Source: Bacillota bacterium
GTDB lineage: Bacteria; Bacillota; Clostridia; Christensenellales; Aristaeellaceae
Direction of reading: 5' to 3'
DNA: 64,000 bases
Assembly: GCA_023415145.1 (NCBI GenBank)
Contig: JAEZLW010000170.1
Span: forward strand, 1 to 64,000
Of this stretch, positions 1 to 8,963 are shown one piece after another (position 1 is the stretch's first letter; each line of letters starts with the position of its first letter). The translations under genes were made by a program, and so were the position numbers. The notes under the pieces were generated by a model. That model had not been told where the DNA came from. It searched no databases and saw only the letters and a program-made list of their open reading frames with translations.

Positions 1-74
1 CCCCTGCTTCGTACAAAAAGCAAGCTGCAATGCCCCCTCCCCACAAAATCGACTTGCTCAAAGGAGCGGATATC

Positions 75-1016
75 ATGATAAGCAACACAAAACTGCAGGC
101 CATTCTTTCACATTGGGCGCTTGAAAAGATGTCTTGCACCCCTGTCCAATATGAAAACAGCGGCATCATTGCCGACAATGCCTGGTACGTGGGACAGGAA
201 TACGTGCTGAAAGCCACCCAAAGCCTGCCGGGGCTCAAAACCCATGCAACCATCGCCAATGCTCTGAAAAAGGATGGGATGAACGCACCTGTACCCGTTT
301 TGGCGCAGGACGGGCATGACTACATTCATGAGGGAGAACTATACTTCTACCTGCTGCCAAGACTTCCGGGCCGGCCGGTGAACAGCAGGGCGCTGATGGA
401 GAGGGATTGGGCACAAAAGGCTGGGAAGCTGGGCGGTCTTATCGGCAAACTTCACAAGGTTCTCAGCCGCTATGACGCAGAGCTGACCCTGGACGAACCA
501 GACCTTTTCGCTGCCGTACAAGATTGGGCCATGCCCAGGACACAGGCAGTTCTTTCCCTGCCGCAGGAATTTTATCAAGCATACATGGAAAAATATCAGC
601 GACTGTATCCCCTCCTGCCAAGACACCCAATCCACAGAGACCCAAACCCGGCCAACATTTTGATGGATGGTGAGGAACTGTCGGGCTTTATCGACTTTGA
701 GCTGGGTCAAAGGAGCATCCGCCTCTTTGACCCCTGTTACCTGACCACCGCCATCCTTTCGGAGACCTTCCCTGACGTTATGACCCCTTCCGACGGCAAG
801 TGGTTCGAGGTTTACCACAGTGTGCTTCACGGTTATGACAACGTATGCCCCCTCACCAAAGAGGAGCGGGAGGCTTCTCCATATGTGGTATTCACCATAC
901 AAATGATCTGCCTGGCGTACTTTTCCGATAATCCTAAATTTGAAAAGCTGGCAGATACCAACAGACGCATGCTGCTGTGGCTGTATCAAAACAGGGAGCA
1001 ATTGCAGCTTCAGTGA
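75..1016 (+). CDS. APH/choline-kinase-fold phosphotransferase
   Basis: Cytoplasmic kinase-like protein of the aminoglycoside phosphotransferase (APH) superfamily, 313 aa. The catalytic loop HRDPNPANILMD lies near residue 187 and the Mg-binding DFELG about 15 residues later. Family members phosphorylate small hydroxylated molecules (aminoglycosides, choline, homoserine, sugars); the substrate here cannot be read from sequence. I start at ATG 75 because AAAGGAG lies about 8 bases upstream; the frame is open further upstream to 30 but without a ribosome binding site. It is a single gene, convergent with the broken MerR gene, with a weak hairpin between them. A resistance role is not implied. Confidence 0.8.
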   Translation: MISNTKLQAILSHWALEKMSCTPVQYENSGIIADNAWYVGQEYVLKATQSLPGLKTHATIANALKKDGMNAPVPVLAQDGHDYIHEGELYFYLLPRLPGRPVNSRALMERDWAQKAGKLGGLIGKLHKVLSRYDAELTLDEPDLFAAVQDWAMPRTQAVLSLPQEFYQAYMEKYQRLYPLLPRHPIHRDPNPANILMDGEELSGFIDFELGQRSIRLFDPCYLTTAILSETFPDVMTPSDGKWFEVYHSVLHGYDNVCPLTKEEREASPYVVFTIQMICLAYFSDNPKFEKLADTNRRMLLWLYQNREQLQLQ

Positions 1017-1033
1017 TTTCAGCGGCAGTGCAG

Positions 1034-1071
1034 AAGGAGGATTCGCCATTTTCTTGCGCATCCTCCCCTTT
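1034..1071. terminator. weak bidirectional hairpin between convergent genes
   Basis: GGAGGAT at 1036-1042 pairs with ATCCTCC at 1060-1066 across a 17-base loop, between the phosphotransferase stop and the MerR-remnant stop. No long T-tract, so terminator function is only plausible. Confidence 0.35.
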
Positions 1072-1525
1072 ATTGAGCCGGAATCTGCAGTTCGGTGATA
1101 TACTCATTGGGGTCATCTGTCGCCCATTCCCCTTTGTGGTATATCTCCCGAACCGGGCCGGAAACCTTGTACCCATTTTCCCGGATCCAATCAAACAATG
1201 CCTCCGACGTTTTCCACATGGTGTCAAACGGGCCCTTGTGAACGATGCAGGCCATTTTTTCGACCGCCGGAAGCGTATGTAAGAAGCGTTACCAAAGAGG
1301 AAGCGGATGGCTCTTTTTGAAGGATTTGCGCAATTTCCGTCAGCGAGCATCCAGCATCCTTGAGCGCAAGGATTCTATTGACGGTAATCAACTGATGCGC
1401 TTCATAGTACCGGTACCCAGAAAACTTGTCGATCCGGGCCGCACCAAGCGTTTCATTTCTTCGTAGTGATACAGCGTTTCCACCGGCAACCCGCATAGAT
1501 TGGAAAACTGGCCGATCTTGAACAT
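1070..1525 (-). pseudogene. MerR-family regulator with GyrI-like effector domain, broken
   Basis: Remnant of a MerR-type transcription activator. Reading from ATG 1525 (GGGAGGAG ribosome binding site at about 1531-1538) gives a typical start, MFKIGQFSNLCGLPVETLYHY. The frame is then lost near 1440-1460; the continuation ARIDKFSGYRYYEAHQL and the rest of the winged helix lie in another frame. The coiled coil and the first half of the effector domain are missing. A third stretch, from 1255 down, encodes the C-terminal half of a GyrI-like domain (HKGPFDTMW, then WIRENGYKVSGPVREIYHKG). One frameshift plus an internal deletion explains this. Product and DNA-binding activity are most likely lost. 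Confidence 0.75.
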
Positions 1526-1574
1526 AAGCTCCTCCCGCAGACCCTGCAGGTGTGCACCCCTACCGTCTGAATAT

Positions 1575-1605
1575 ATCCTAAAGTCTGGGGTAACCGAAGA
1601 GTCAA
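1575..1605 (-). promoter_or_regulatory. MerR-type promoter with 19-bp spacer
   Basis: On the minus strand TTGACT (1600-1605) and TAGGAT (1575-1580) are separated by exactly 19 bp, the stretched spacing that MerR-family activators correct by twisting DNA. It lies 50 bases upstream of the broken MerR gene, so it is probably its autoregulated promoter and survives although the gene is damaged. Confidence 0.6.
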
Positions 1606-1874
1606 GAGAGTTTGGAAAAAAAGCATGAAAATATTAAAGAAGGGATGGAAATGCCAATCGCATACCATCCCTAAAGATATATTCACAGGATAGATATCAC
1701 GCCTGCGGGCGCAACCAAAGAGCTTTCCGGTCGCACTTTGGAAACCTTCGGAACCATCTAATACACATAATAGCACTGGCACGACAGCACAGAGTGCTAA
1801 TCATGCGCTGCTCAAAGATGGGGATTTTCAAGGGGTTTTATTCCTTGAATGGGGTCCAGGAGCAAAGCCCCTGG
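1606..1874. other. intergenic region, no gene recognised
   Basis: About 270 bases between the MerR promoter and the end of lysA. I see no ORF with a ribosome binding site. Near 1827-1875 there are short hairpins (TTCAAGG/CCTTGAA and a CCAGG/CCTGG pair) immediately 3' of lysA that may act as the terminator of the guaA-lysA transcript. The CCAGG hairpin resembles ones at 9.2 kb and 49.66 kb. Confidence 0.5.
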
Positions 1875-3140
1875 TCACAGGCCCAGCTTGGACGCTGCCG
1901 GATCGACATCCAGCGTGGCAAAGTAATCCTTTGCGGTTTCGGCACGGCGGATGAGCTGGAAGGAACCATCTGGTTTGCAGAGGACTTCAGCGCTGCGCAG
2001 CTTGCCGTTGTAGTTGTAACCCATGGCAAAGCCATGTGCGCCGGTATCATGGATCACCAGGATATCGCCCATGTCGATCTTGGGAAGCTGGCGGTGAATG
2101 GCAAACTTGTCATTGTTCTCGCAAAGGGAACCGGTCACATCGTACACATGATCCTCCGGCAGATCACGCTTGCCCGCCACATGGATGTGGTGGTACGCAC
2201 CGTACATGGCCGGGCGCATGAGGTTCGCGGCGCAGGCGTCCACGCCGATGTAGTGGCGGTAGGTATCCTTGTGGCTGGTGGCGGCGGTCACGAGCCAGCC
2301 GTGGGGGCCAGTCATGTAGCGGCCAAGTTCCGTCTTGATGGCCACGTTTTTGATGCCCGCGGCGGTGAATACCGCTTCGTAGGCTTCCTTCACGCCCTGG
2401 CCAACGGCCTTAATATCCGTTTCAGCCTCCCCCGGCCTGTAGGGAATGCCGACGCCGCCGGACAGGTTGACAAAGGCCAGCGTAAGGCCCGTTTCGGCTG
2501 CCAGCTCCGCCGCCACCTGGAACAAAAGCCTGGCAAGGCCCGGATAATAGCTGTTGTCGGTGGTGTTGCTGGATAAAAAGGCATGAATGCCGAAGGACTT
2601 CGCGCCCAGGGTTTTGAGCGTCTTCAAGCCTTCGGTCATCTGTGTCCGTGTAAAGCCATACTTGGCTTCGCCGGGGTTGCCCATGATGGTGTTGCCGATG
2701 GCGAAATCACCGCCGGGATTGTAGCGGCAGCAGATGCATTCCGGGATGCCGCCGTGCTCTTTGAGCATCCCGATGTGAGTGATGTCATCCAGGTTGATGA
2801 AAGCACCCAGCTTCCTCGCGTAATCGAACTCCTCCGGAGGCATGGCATTGGCACTGAACATGATGTCTTCGCCCGTGATACCAACAGCCTCCGACAGCAT
2901 CAGTTCCGTCATGGAGGAGCAGTCCGTGCCGCAGCCTTCCTCCTTCAGCATGCGCAGGATGGCAGGGTTGGGCAGCGCCTTGACCGCGAAATACTCCTTG
3001 TAGTCGGGGCACCAGGAAAAAGCCTCGTTCAGCGCCCGGGCTGTCTTGCGGATGCCTTCTTCATCATACAGGTGAAAGGGCGTTTGAAATTCCTTCGCCG
3101 CCCGCAAAAACACATCATCATTCAAAACAAAATTGGGCAT
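1875..3140 (-). CDS. lysA: diaminopimelate decarboxylase
   Basis: PLP-dependent fold-type III decarboxylase that converts meso-diaminopimelate to L-lysine in the cytoplasm, the last step of lysine synthesis. 421 aa, usual for the family. The PLP lysine is K54 in YFAVKALPNP; GTDCSSMTEL follows, the phosphate-binding glycine stretch NLSGGVGIPY is central, and HDTGAHGFAMGYNYNG is the C-terminal active-site segment with the conserved Tyr/Asn. ATG 3140 has a GGAAGGAG site. It lies 30 bp downstream of guaA on the same strand, so the two are probably co-transcribed. A closely related decarboxylase (for example for carboxynorspermidine) is less likely. Confidence 0.85.
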   Translation of the reverse strand: MPNFVLNDDVFLRAAKEFQTPFHLYDEEGIRKTARALNEAFSWCPDYKEYFAVKALPNPAILRMLKEEGCGTDCSSMTELMLSEAVGITGEDIMFSANAMPPEEFDYARKLGAFINLDDITHIGMLKEHGGIPECICCRYNPGGDFAIGNTIMGNPGEAKYGFTRTQMTEGLKTLKTLGAKSFGIHAFLSSNTTDNSYYPGLARLLFQVAAELAAETGLTLAFVNLSGGVGIPYRPGEAETDIKAVGQGVKEAYEAVFTAAGIKNVAIKTELGRYMTGPHGWLVTAATSHKDTYRHYIGVDACAANLMRPAMYGAYHHIHVAGKRDLPEDHVYDVTGSLCENNDKFAIHRQLPKIDMGDILVIHDTGAHGFAMGYNYNGKLRSAEVLCKPDGSFQLIRRAETAKDYFATLDVDPAASKLGL

Positions 3141-3170
3141 GCGTATTGCACTCCTTCCTATGTAAGGGGA

Positions 3171-4715
3171 TCATTCCCACTCGATGGAAGCTGGGGGCTT
3201 GGTGGTCACGTCGAAGACCACGCGGTTCACATGGGGCACTTCGTTGACGATCCGCTCGCTGATGCGGGCGATTACATCATATGGGATGCGCGCCCAGTCG
3301 GCGGTCATAAAATCGTCGGTGGTAACGGCCCGAAGGGCCAGGGTATAGTCATACGTGCGCTCATCGCCCATTACGCCAACGGACCGCACGCCGGTCAGCA
3401 CCGTAAAATACTGGTGGATGTCGCGGTTCAGGCCCGCGCTTGCGATTTCCTGGCGAAGAATCGCATCGCTTTCCCTGACAATGTGCACCTTTTCCGGCGT
3501 CACATCCCCCATCACACGGATGGCCAGGCCTGGGCCGGGGAAGGGCTGACGCAACACCAGGTCCTCCGGCAACCCCAATGTCATGCCCAGCTTGCGCACT
3601 TCATCCTTAAACAGCATGCGAAGCGGTTCTACAAGGCTGGTAAAGCCCAGTTGCGCCGGTAAGCCTCCAACGTTGTGGTGGCTCTTGATGACCGCGCTGC
3701 CTTTCACGCTGCCGCTTTCAATCACATCGGGGTAGATGGTGCCCTGGGCAAAGTGGTCCAGCTTGCCAAGCTTCTTTGCTTCATCCTTGAAAACTTCCAC
3801 GAAATCACGGCCGATGATCTTGCGCTTGGCCTCGGGGTCGCTAACCCCGGCCAAATCCATGAAGAACCGCTCGCTGGCGTTTGCATGGACCAGATGAACG
3901 GGGAACGTCTTGCTGAAAATCTCCACTACCTGCTCGGCTTCACCCTTGCGCATAAACCCATGGTCTACAAACACGCAGGTGAGCCGGTCGCCGATGGCCT
4001 GGTACAAAAGCGCCGCCGCCACGGAGGAGTCCACCCCGCCGGATAAGCCAAGCAGCACCGTTCCCTTTTCCCCTACCTGCTCCCTAATGCGGCGGATGGC
4101 CATTTGGGCATACGCCTCCATGGACCAATCCCCCACGCAGCCGCAGACATTCTTCAAAAAGTTTCTGAGAATCAGGTTGCCTTCCTTCGTATGGGTAACC
4201 TCCGGATGGAACTGCACGCCGAAAAGACGCTTTCGTTTGTGTTCCATGGCCGCAATGGGGCAGTTGTCGCTGTGGGCGGTGGCATGAAAGCCATCCGGCA
4301 ACTGCGAAACCTGATAGGTATGGCTCAGCCAGCAAGCGGAATGAGGGGAAGCATTCTCAAACAACCCTTCCCGTACATCCATGGACACCTGGGTGCGGCC
4401 ATACTCCCTTTGGTCGGGCCTTGTGACCTTGCCGCCCAATAAAACCGACATCAACTGCATGCCGTAGCAAATGCCAAGCACCGGCACACCCAGTTCAAAT
4501 ATGCCGGCGTCACAGCGCGGAGCATCCGCATCCAGCACGCTGGCGGGACCGCCGCTTAAAATAATGCCCACCGGCTTGAATTCTTCAATCTGCCGGAGGG
4601 ACGCAGTATAAGGTACTACCTCGGAATAAACATTGTTCTCCCGCACACGCCGGGCAATCAACTGGGTGTACTGGCCGCCAAAGTCCAGTATCACCACACA
4701 TTGGGTCGAAAGCAT
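3171..4715 (-). CDS. guaA: GMP synthase (glutamine-hydrolysing)
   Basis: Converts XMP to GMP using glutamine and ATP. 514 aa, full length. The N-terminal class-I glutamine amidotransferase domain has the nucleophile C83 in GICYGMQL and the H170/E172 pair in FHPEVTHT. The ATP pyrophosphatase P-loop SGGVDSS is at 225-231. The protein ends in the family-typical SIEWE followed by TGA, which also shows that TGA is a real stop in this organism. A GGAGGTC site precedes ATG 4715. It is first gene of a probable guaA-lysA unit. No purine riboswitch is visible upstream. Confidence 0.95.
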   Translation of the reverse strand: MLSTQCVVILDFGGQYTQLIARRVRENNVYSEVVPYTASLRQIEEFKPVGIILSGGPASVLDADAPRCDAGIFELGVPVLGICYGMQLMSVLLGGKVTRPDQREYGRTQVSMDVREGLFENASPHSACWLSHTYQVSQLPDGFHATAHSDNCPIAAMEHKRKRLFGVQFHPEVTHTKEGNLILRNFLKNVCGCVGDWSMEAYAQMAIRRIREQVGEKGTVLLGLSGGVDSSVAAALLYQAIGDRLTCVFVDHGFMRKGEAEQVVEIFSKTFPVHLVHANASERFFMDLAGVSDPEAKRKIIGRDFVEVFKDEAKKLGKLDHFAQGTIYPDVIESGSVKGSAVIKSHHNVGGLPAQLGFTSLVEPLRMLFKDEVRKLGMTLGLPEDLVLRQPFPGPGLAIRVMGDVTPEKVHIVRESDAILRQEIASAGLNRDIHQYFTVLTGVRSVGVMGDERTYDYTLALRAVTTDDFMTADWARIPYDVIARISERIVNEVPHVNRVVFDVTTKPPASIEWE

Positions 4716-4781
4716 GGGGGCTGACCTCCTTACACATGAAGCAAAACCGGAAGCTCGTCCTCCGGGTTAATGGACTTACCT

Positions 4782-4810
4782 ATTCTGCCACAAAACCGCA
4801 CCTTCTGCAA
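4782..4810 (-). promoter_or_regulatory. possible guaA promoter
   Basis: TTGCAG (4805-4810) and CAGAAT (4782-4787) with 17 bp between them on the minus strand, about 65 bases upstream of guaA. The -10 is weak. The leader contains a short CCGGA/TCCGG hairpin (about 4748-4766). Confidence 0.4.
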
Positions 4811-5150
4811 GCCTTCCTACAAAAAATGCAAGATTAATTCAGAGGAATGAAGCGGGGCGGATGTCTTTGGAAAAGCGCCCTCCCCGGACCCCATCCGCGA
4901 AAACTCTGTATGGAAATGTAAGGACTGCGCTGCATGAAACCGGTGAAAAAAACAGGAAGCTGCTTTGTTTGAAGAACATAACAAAAGCAGAACCATTGAA
5001 TAAAGCAGCCTTCTGTGCATAAGTCACTGAAATGTGTTAAATGCAATCATACAATACATACATTGTTCCAAAAAGCAATGTGAACGCAGCTTTCATTTGT
5101 AAAAACTGCATTCATGACCTCTTAAGCTGCTTTATGGAAACGCTCTCCTG
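4811..5150. other. gap without recognised gene
   Basis: Between the guaA promoter and the TlpA promoter. Several short open frames on the minus strand have no ribosome binding site and low-complexity, Ser/Phe/His-rich products. I see no structured RNA or repeat. Confidence 0.5.
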
Positions 5151-5179
5151 TTTCAGCCGCAATTCTTTTCTGGTATACT
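5151..5179 (+). promoter_or_regulatory. probable promoter of the TlpA-CcdA pair
   Basis: TATACT at 5174-5179 with TTTCAG 17 bp upstream; the -10 is good and the -35 weak. The coding start follows 45 bases later, after the GGAGG site. Confidence 0.45.
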
Positions 5180-5224
5180 AACCACATAATATGTATCGTT
5201 TTCCGACGAAAAGGAGGTATCCCA

Positions 5225-5839
5225 ATGTTTACATCCCGCCTTCGCCTGACTGCCCTCCTGCTTACGCTGCTGCTCCTTTTGTCGGGCTGCGCCACAGCGG
5301 AAAACGCCTCCCCCACGCCCACCGAAATACCGGCAGCCACCGTGGAGCCTGCCGCAACAGAAACAACCGCCGTTGATGACGCTGCTCCCGCACCTTGGTC
5401 CATGAACGATCAAGGAATGCCCTTCCTGCTCTTTGATACAGACGATTCGCCCATGACCTTCAGTGACCTTACGGGCAAGGTGGTGTACCTGAACTTTTTC
5501 ACCAGTTGGTGTCCGCCATGCAAGCAGGAAATGCCCGACATTTTGAAGCTGCAGCAAAACTATGGCGAGGAGCTTCAAGTGGTGCTCATTCATGTACCTG
5601 ACAGGGATACGGAGGAAAGCGCAAGGCAATTCCTCAAGGACAACGGCCTGGATTCCCTGCGCATGGTGGAGGACAAGGATTTTGTACTCACCACCCGTTA
5701 CCAATTGGAAGGCTATCCCCTTTCCGTGTTCATCGACAAAGAAGGATATCTGGCTGTGTACCAGCCAGGCGGCATGACGTATGAAATGATGGAAAAAGCC
5801 GTTCAAATGGCAGGGATAGAGGCACCTGAAGCTCCATAA
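5225..5839 (+). CDS. TlpA-like thioredoxin-fold lipoprotein
   Basis: Membrane-anchored extracytoplasmic thiol-disulfide protein, 204 aa. The signal peptide has a lipobox LLSGC with C22 as the lipidated residue, followed by a Thr/Ala/Pro-rich linker to about residue 55. The AhpC/TSA-Redoxin domain then carries the redox motif WCPPC at 95-99. GAAAAGGAGG precedes ATG 5225. It is followed after 15 bp by a CcdA-like protein, the classic partner that passes electrons from cytoplasmic thioredoxin across the membrane. No cytochrome c gene is nearby, so the role is probably general thiol reduction or oxidative-stress defence outside the cell. Confidence 0.85.
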   Translation: MFTSRLRLTALLLTLLLLLSGCATAENASPTPTEIPAATVEPAATETTAVDDAAPAPWSMNDQGMPFLLFDTDDSPMTFSDLTGKVVYLNFFTSWCPPCKQEMPDILKLQQNYGEELQVVLIHVPDRDTEESARQFLKDNGLDSLRMVEDKDFVLTTRYQLEGYPLSVFIDKEGYLAVYQPGGMTYEMMEKAVQMAGIEAPEAP

Positions 5840-5854
5840 AGGGGGGAAAAAACC

Positions 5855-6571
5855 TTGCCATCCGGTTTTGATTTTTCCACTGCGCCGCAGCTGGTAGAAA
5901 TGAGCTATACCATCTGGTCGGCATTGCTGAACGGGCTTTCGGCCTTTGTTTCATCACCCTGCATCCTGCCCTTGCTTCCGGTATATGCCGTCTACCTGAT
6001 GGGCGAAGGTCCGCTGAATGAACGTGGCCCCGGTGCCCGCAAGCAGATACTTTTCCGCATGCTGGGATTTGCTCTTGGCTTTGTACCGTTCTTTATGGTG
6101 CTGGGGGCTGGGGCCGGAGCCCTGGGAAGCCTGCTTCGGCAATACCGCGATTCCTTCCCCTACATCGGCGGAGCATTGATGATCCTCTTTGGCCTGATGA
6201 TGCTGGATGTGGTGCCGGGGCTTCACCTGTTTTCCGTGCAGGCGGATGCCAAAAAGCTGGCCTCGGGCGGATTTTTGAAAATGGTGCTGCTGGGCATCGT
6301 TCTGGCTGTCTCCTGGCTGTCCTGTACAACTCCATTCCTGTTCAATGTGCTGCTCATGGCGGCCACGGAAGGGAGTACCGCCACCCGCGGCATGTGGCTG
6401 CTCTTTTTCTACGCGCTGGGCATGACTGCGCCGTTTCTGCTGTTCATGGCGCTGTACGCAAAGCTTGGCGGGATGCTTGCCTTTTTGCGAACCCATCAGG
6501 TCTTTATCCGCAAGGTAGCCGGGGCAGTCATGATCCTGCTTGGCGTGCTGCGGCTGTTCAGGCTTGTATAA
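5855..6571 (+). CDS. ccdA: CcdA-like thiol-disulfide transmembrane transporter
   Basis: Polytopic membrane protein of the DsbD/CcdA family, 238 aa, about six membrane segments. The two cysteines expected in the family are present: SSPCILPLLPVY near residue 33 and SWLSCTTPF near residue 155. They relay reducing equivalents across the membrane. The start is TTG 5855 behind GGGGGG; ATG 5900 is an alternative but would trim the first segment. It is translated with the upstream TlpA lipoprotein, its likely electron acceptor. Confidence 0.8.
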   Translation: MPSGFDFSTAPQLVEMSYTIWSALLNGLSAFVSSPCILPLLPVYAVYLMGEGPLNERGPGARKQILFRMLGFALGFVPFFMVLGAGAGALGSLLRQYRDSFPYIGGALMILFGLMMLDVVPGLHLFSVQADAKKLASGGFLKMVLLGIVLAVSWLSCTTPFLFNVLLMAATEGSTATRGMWLLFFYALGMTAPFLLFMALYAKLGGMLAFLRTHQVFIRKVAGAVMILLGVLRLFRLV

Positions 6572-6597
6572 GAAAAATATCCTTATAGAAAAACCAT

Positions 6598-6625
6598 GCG
6601 GGCATACTTCGTGCCCGCCTTTTTT
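6598..6625 (+). terminator. Rho-independent terminator of the TlpA-CcdA operon
   Basis: GCGGGCA (6598-6604) pairs with TGCCCGC (6612-6618), followed by seven T. Confidence 0.85.
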
Positions 6626-6734
6626 CTGCCCGTCCGATATTCGCACCGACGCCCAAAGCGAAACATAACTTACTATTGGGGCTCCAATTATCTGCCCTCA
6701 CAATGCAGTTTTATCAAAAGAAAAGGTGTTTTGA

Positions 6735-7076
6735 ATGGAACAAACAGGCATGATCGTAGGCATCTTGGGGGGAATCCTTGGAGCGGTAGGCGTGGTTGCC
6801 AGCATTATTCTAGGCACAATCGCCTACAGGCGCGCCCATAAGCAGGATATTGCTTCGGACGCATCCGTGGAAGCCACCCTCAAGGTGGATATCACGTATA
6901 TCAAAGAGGGCATCGACGATATCAAGTCGGAACAGGTTCGGACAACGGAGAACATGGGCCGGCTTTCAGAGCGTGTGACACGCGTGGAGGAATCCGTCAA
7001 ATCAGCCCACAGGCGCCTGGATCAGCATTTGGGCACACGCCCTTGCGATGATGAGAAGCCCTGCGGCGGAAAATAG
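6735..7076 (+). CDS. small membrane protein with coiled-coil tail
   Basis: Not recognised as a named family. 113 aa. Residues 5-30 form one hydrophobic segment rich in Gly and Ile. The rest is a charged heptad-like helix (about 45-98) with regular hydrophobic spacing, then a Cys/Lys tail. The layout (membrane anchor plus soluble coiled coil) is reminiscent of small phage-derived or division-associated membrane proteins, but no motif decides it. AAAAGGTG precedes the ATG. It stands alone between two terminators, so it is expressed as a single gene. Confidence 0.65.
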   Translation: MEQTGMIVGILGGILGAVGVVASIILGTIAYRRAHKQDIASDASVEATLKVDITYIKEGIDDIKSEQVRTTENMGRLSERVTRVEESVKSAHRRLDQHLGTRPCDDEKPCGGK

Positions 7077-7101
7077 ATGCGTAACAATCGCATTCACATG
7101 A

Positions 7102-7134
7102 AAACGTGCCCCCGGGGTTATCGGGGGCACGTTT
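7102..7134 (+). terminator. strong hairpin terminator
   Basis: A perfect 13-bp stem, AAACGTGCCCCCG with CGGGGGCACGTTT, follows the small membrane protein gene. Confidence 0.8.
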
Positions 7135-7210
7135 ACCATTGATTTGAGACAAGCCTTACTCTTTCACCAAACCATAAACCCAGCATAAGCTGGCAGCGGG
7201 AGGGATGAAC

Positions 7211-7897
7211 ATGCCAACGCAAAACATGAGCGCCACCATCGTTCCACGGGAACAAAATCAGGATTATACATATGAGGATGTCCTGGTACTCTCCGTGGAA
7301 AATAAGTACTTCACTGTCAGGCTGCCGGAGGGCGGCCCGGTGGAAACGGCCATCAACAGCCGCATTCAAATGCAGGTGGATGACCTGAACACCTACGCCT
7401 CCACCACGCTGTATGAAAACGCTGTGGAAACCTACCAGTACACACAGGAGGAGGGCTTTCCATTCAACGCCTTTGGCGCGGGGCTGTACTACAAGGTGAC
7501 CTACAACCAGGATTGCTATCTGAGCATGTACCGCGACCAGTACGAATATACCGGCGGAGCGCATCCCAACACCCTGCGCTATTCGGATACCTGGAATCTG
7601 CGCACCGGAACTCAAGTGCCGCTAAGCAGCTTCTTCCCGCCGGGCTCCCATTACCAGCAGTTGATTTTGGGAATCATTCTTGAGCAGGCAGACAAAAACA
7701 TGGCAAAAGACCCTATCTATTTTGAGGATTACCGCAAGCTGATCGTAGAGCGGTTCAATCCAAAAAGTTACTACTTGTCCCCTTGCGGGCTGGTGATCTA
7801 TTACCAGCAGTACGACATCGCACCCTATGCTGTGGGCATTGTGGAGTTCACCATCCCCTACCAGGTACTGAAAAGGCCTCCGAGCTGCTCACTGTAA
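7211..7897 (+). CDS. DUF3298-like (RsiV/PdaC-type) domain protein
   Basis: 228 aa. The C-terminal half has the DUF3298 hallmark YEYTGGAHPNT near residue 120, with aromatic-rich strands before it, as in the extracytoplasmic parts of RsiV and PdaC. I start at ATG 7211 because GGGAGGG (7198-7204) is then 6 bases away; ATG 7205 would touch it. No signal peptide or membrane segment is visible, which is unusual for this domain: either the protein is cytoplasmic or the N-terminus has been lost. Its last 9 bases overlap the convergent SRPBCC gene. Function unknown. Confidence 0.7.
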   Translation: MPTQNMSATIVPREQNQDYTYEDVLVLSVENKYFTVRLPEGGPVETAINSRIQMQVDDLNTYASTTLYENAVETYQYTQEEGFPFNAFGAGLYYKVTYNQDCYLSMYRDQYEYTGGAHPNTLRYSDTWNLRTGTQVPLSSFFPPGSHYQQLILGIILEQADKNMAKDPIYFEDYRKLIVERFNPKSYYLSPCGLVIYYQQYDIAPYAVGIVEFTIPYQVLKRPPSCSL

Positions 7898-8344
7898 GGG
7901 TTTGAGAATGTGCCGCCATTTTCGCTGGCGGTGGCGGTAAAACATCACAGCCCACGCAAAAACAAGACCTGTGAAAAAGCGGGCACGCATGGTCACGGTA
8001 TCAGTGTAACGCACCGCGTCTTCTCCCTGAGGAATCAGGATGATTTCATGATCCCATTGGGTCATGAAATCATTGCTCTCCCGCGTGCTGATGCAAAGCT
8101 CCTCCCGGCTGAACTTTTCTACCAGTATAGCATGCTCTTTGATGGGGATTACACCCAGAATGCTTAGCCTAAAGCGGAAAACCTCCCCCTCCTGCCAGGC
8201 AGGTGATGGGGACAAGGGACGAAAATAGGCAAAAGGCCGGGCAATATATTGCAGTGTATCTACCGACTGCAACTTTTCCCAAACGGTTTCCACAGGAAAT
8301 GGGAGCACACAGGAAATGGACAGCCGTCTTGCTTTGCTCGGCAT
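7889..8344 (-). CDS. SRPBCC (START-like) domain protein
   Basis: 151 aa with the polyketide-cyclase/START-like pattern: an N-terminal strand ending in PFPVETVWEKLQ, a middle WQEGEVFRFRL, and a C-terminal aromatic/basic helix FYRHRQRKWRHI. Such proteins bind a hydrophobic ligand in a cavity; the ligand is unknown. The start is ATG 8344 with AAAGGAGG. It follows mntP by 12 bp on the same strand, so it is probably transcribed under the manganese riboswitch, although no manganese link is known for this fold. The 3' end overlaps a convergent gene. Confidence 0.7.
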   Translation of the reverse strand: MPSKARRLSISCVLPFPVETVWEKLQSVDTLQYIARPFAYFRPLSPSPAWQEGEVFRFRLSILGVIPIKEHAILVEKFSREELCISTRESNDFMTQWDHEIILIPQGEDAVRYTDTVTMRARFFTGLVFAWAVMFYRHRQRKWRHILKPLQ

Positions 8345-8356
8345 GGTACGCCTCCT

Positions 8357-8923
8357 TTATAGAACACCCAAATGGTCCAGCAATATCTTAAGGCCCATCA
8401 GGATGAGCACCGCTCCGCCTGCCATCTGGGCCTTTTTTTGATACTTCAAACCAAAACGGTTTCCCGCCCACACACCGGCAAACGACAGCAAAAAAGTGAT
8501 GACACCAATCAAAGACACCGCCGGCAGGATGTTCACCTGTAAAAAGGCAAAGGTAACGCCCACAGCCAGCGCATCGATGCTGGTGGCAACGGCCAGCAGG
8601 AGCAGGTCCTTGATGCTTTGCTTTACGGTGCAGTCCACTTCTTCCTCCTTTTTGGAAAAGGCCTCCCGCAGCATACTTCCGCCGATGATGGCCAGCAGAC
8701 CGAACGCAACCCAATGATCAATGGACGTGATGTAGCGCTCAAACTGTGTGCCCAGAAACCAGCCGATCACAGGCATCAGCGCCTGGAAGCCACCGAAGAA
8801 TGCTGCAATCAGCAGGCCCTGGCGCTTATTAAGCCGCTGCATGCACAGCCCCTTGCACAGCGCCACCGCAAAAGCATCCATCGACAACCCCACCGCCAGC
8901 AGGCTCAGCTCCCAAAGACCCAT
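8357..8923 (-). CDS. mntP: manganese efflux pump MntP
   Basis: Small polytopic membrane protein, 188 aa, of the MntP (YebN) family, which exports Mn2+. The diagnostic first helix [22 protein letters not shown] is present, with the intramembrane Asp, and the repeat-related [16 protein letters not shown] lies in the second half. Six membrane helices are predicted. I choose ATG 8923 (GGGAG about 8 bases upstream, and length matching the family) rather than the in-frame ATG 8962. The upstream yybP-ykoY element and terminator fit manganese-induced expression. Confidence 0.9.
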   Translation of the reverse strand: MGLWELSLLAVGLSMDAFAVALCKGLCMQRLNKRQGLLIAAFFGGFQALMPVIGWFLGTQFERYITSIDHWVAFGLLAIIGGSMLREAFSKKEEEVDCTVKQSIKDLLLLAVATSIDALAVGVTFAFLQVNILPAVSLIGVITFLLSFAGVWAGNRFGLKYQKKAQMAGGAVLILMGLKILLDHLGVL

Positions 8924-8963
8924 CCGTGCCACTCCCATCCCTTTTAGCATGGCCGTATCCATA

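Noticed and set aside
3141..3170. Lysine riboswitch upstream of lysA
   Set aside because: Only 30 bases separate lysA from guaA, too short for the aptamer.
2583..3662. Long open frame on the plus strand opposite lysA and guaA
   Set aside because: It is the shadow of two clearly conserved minus-strand genes; its product has no family pattern and no ribosome binding site.
4716..5100. Purine riboswitch upstream of guaA
   Set aside because: I looked for the conserved aptamer loops and saw none; only a short leader hairpin is present.
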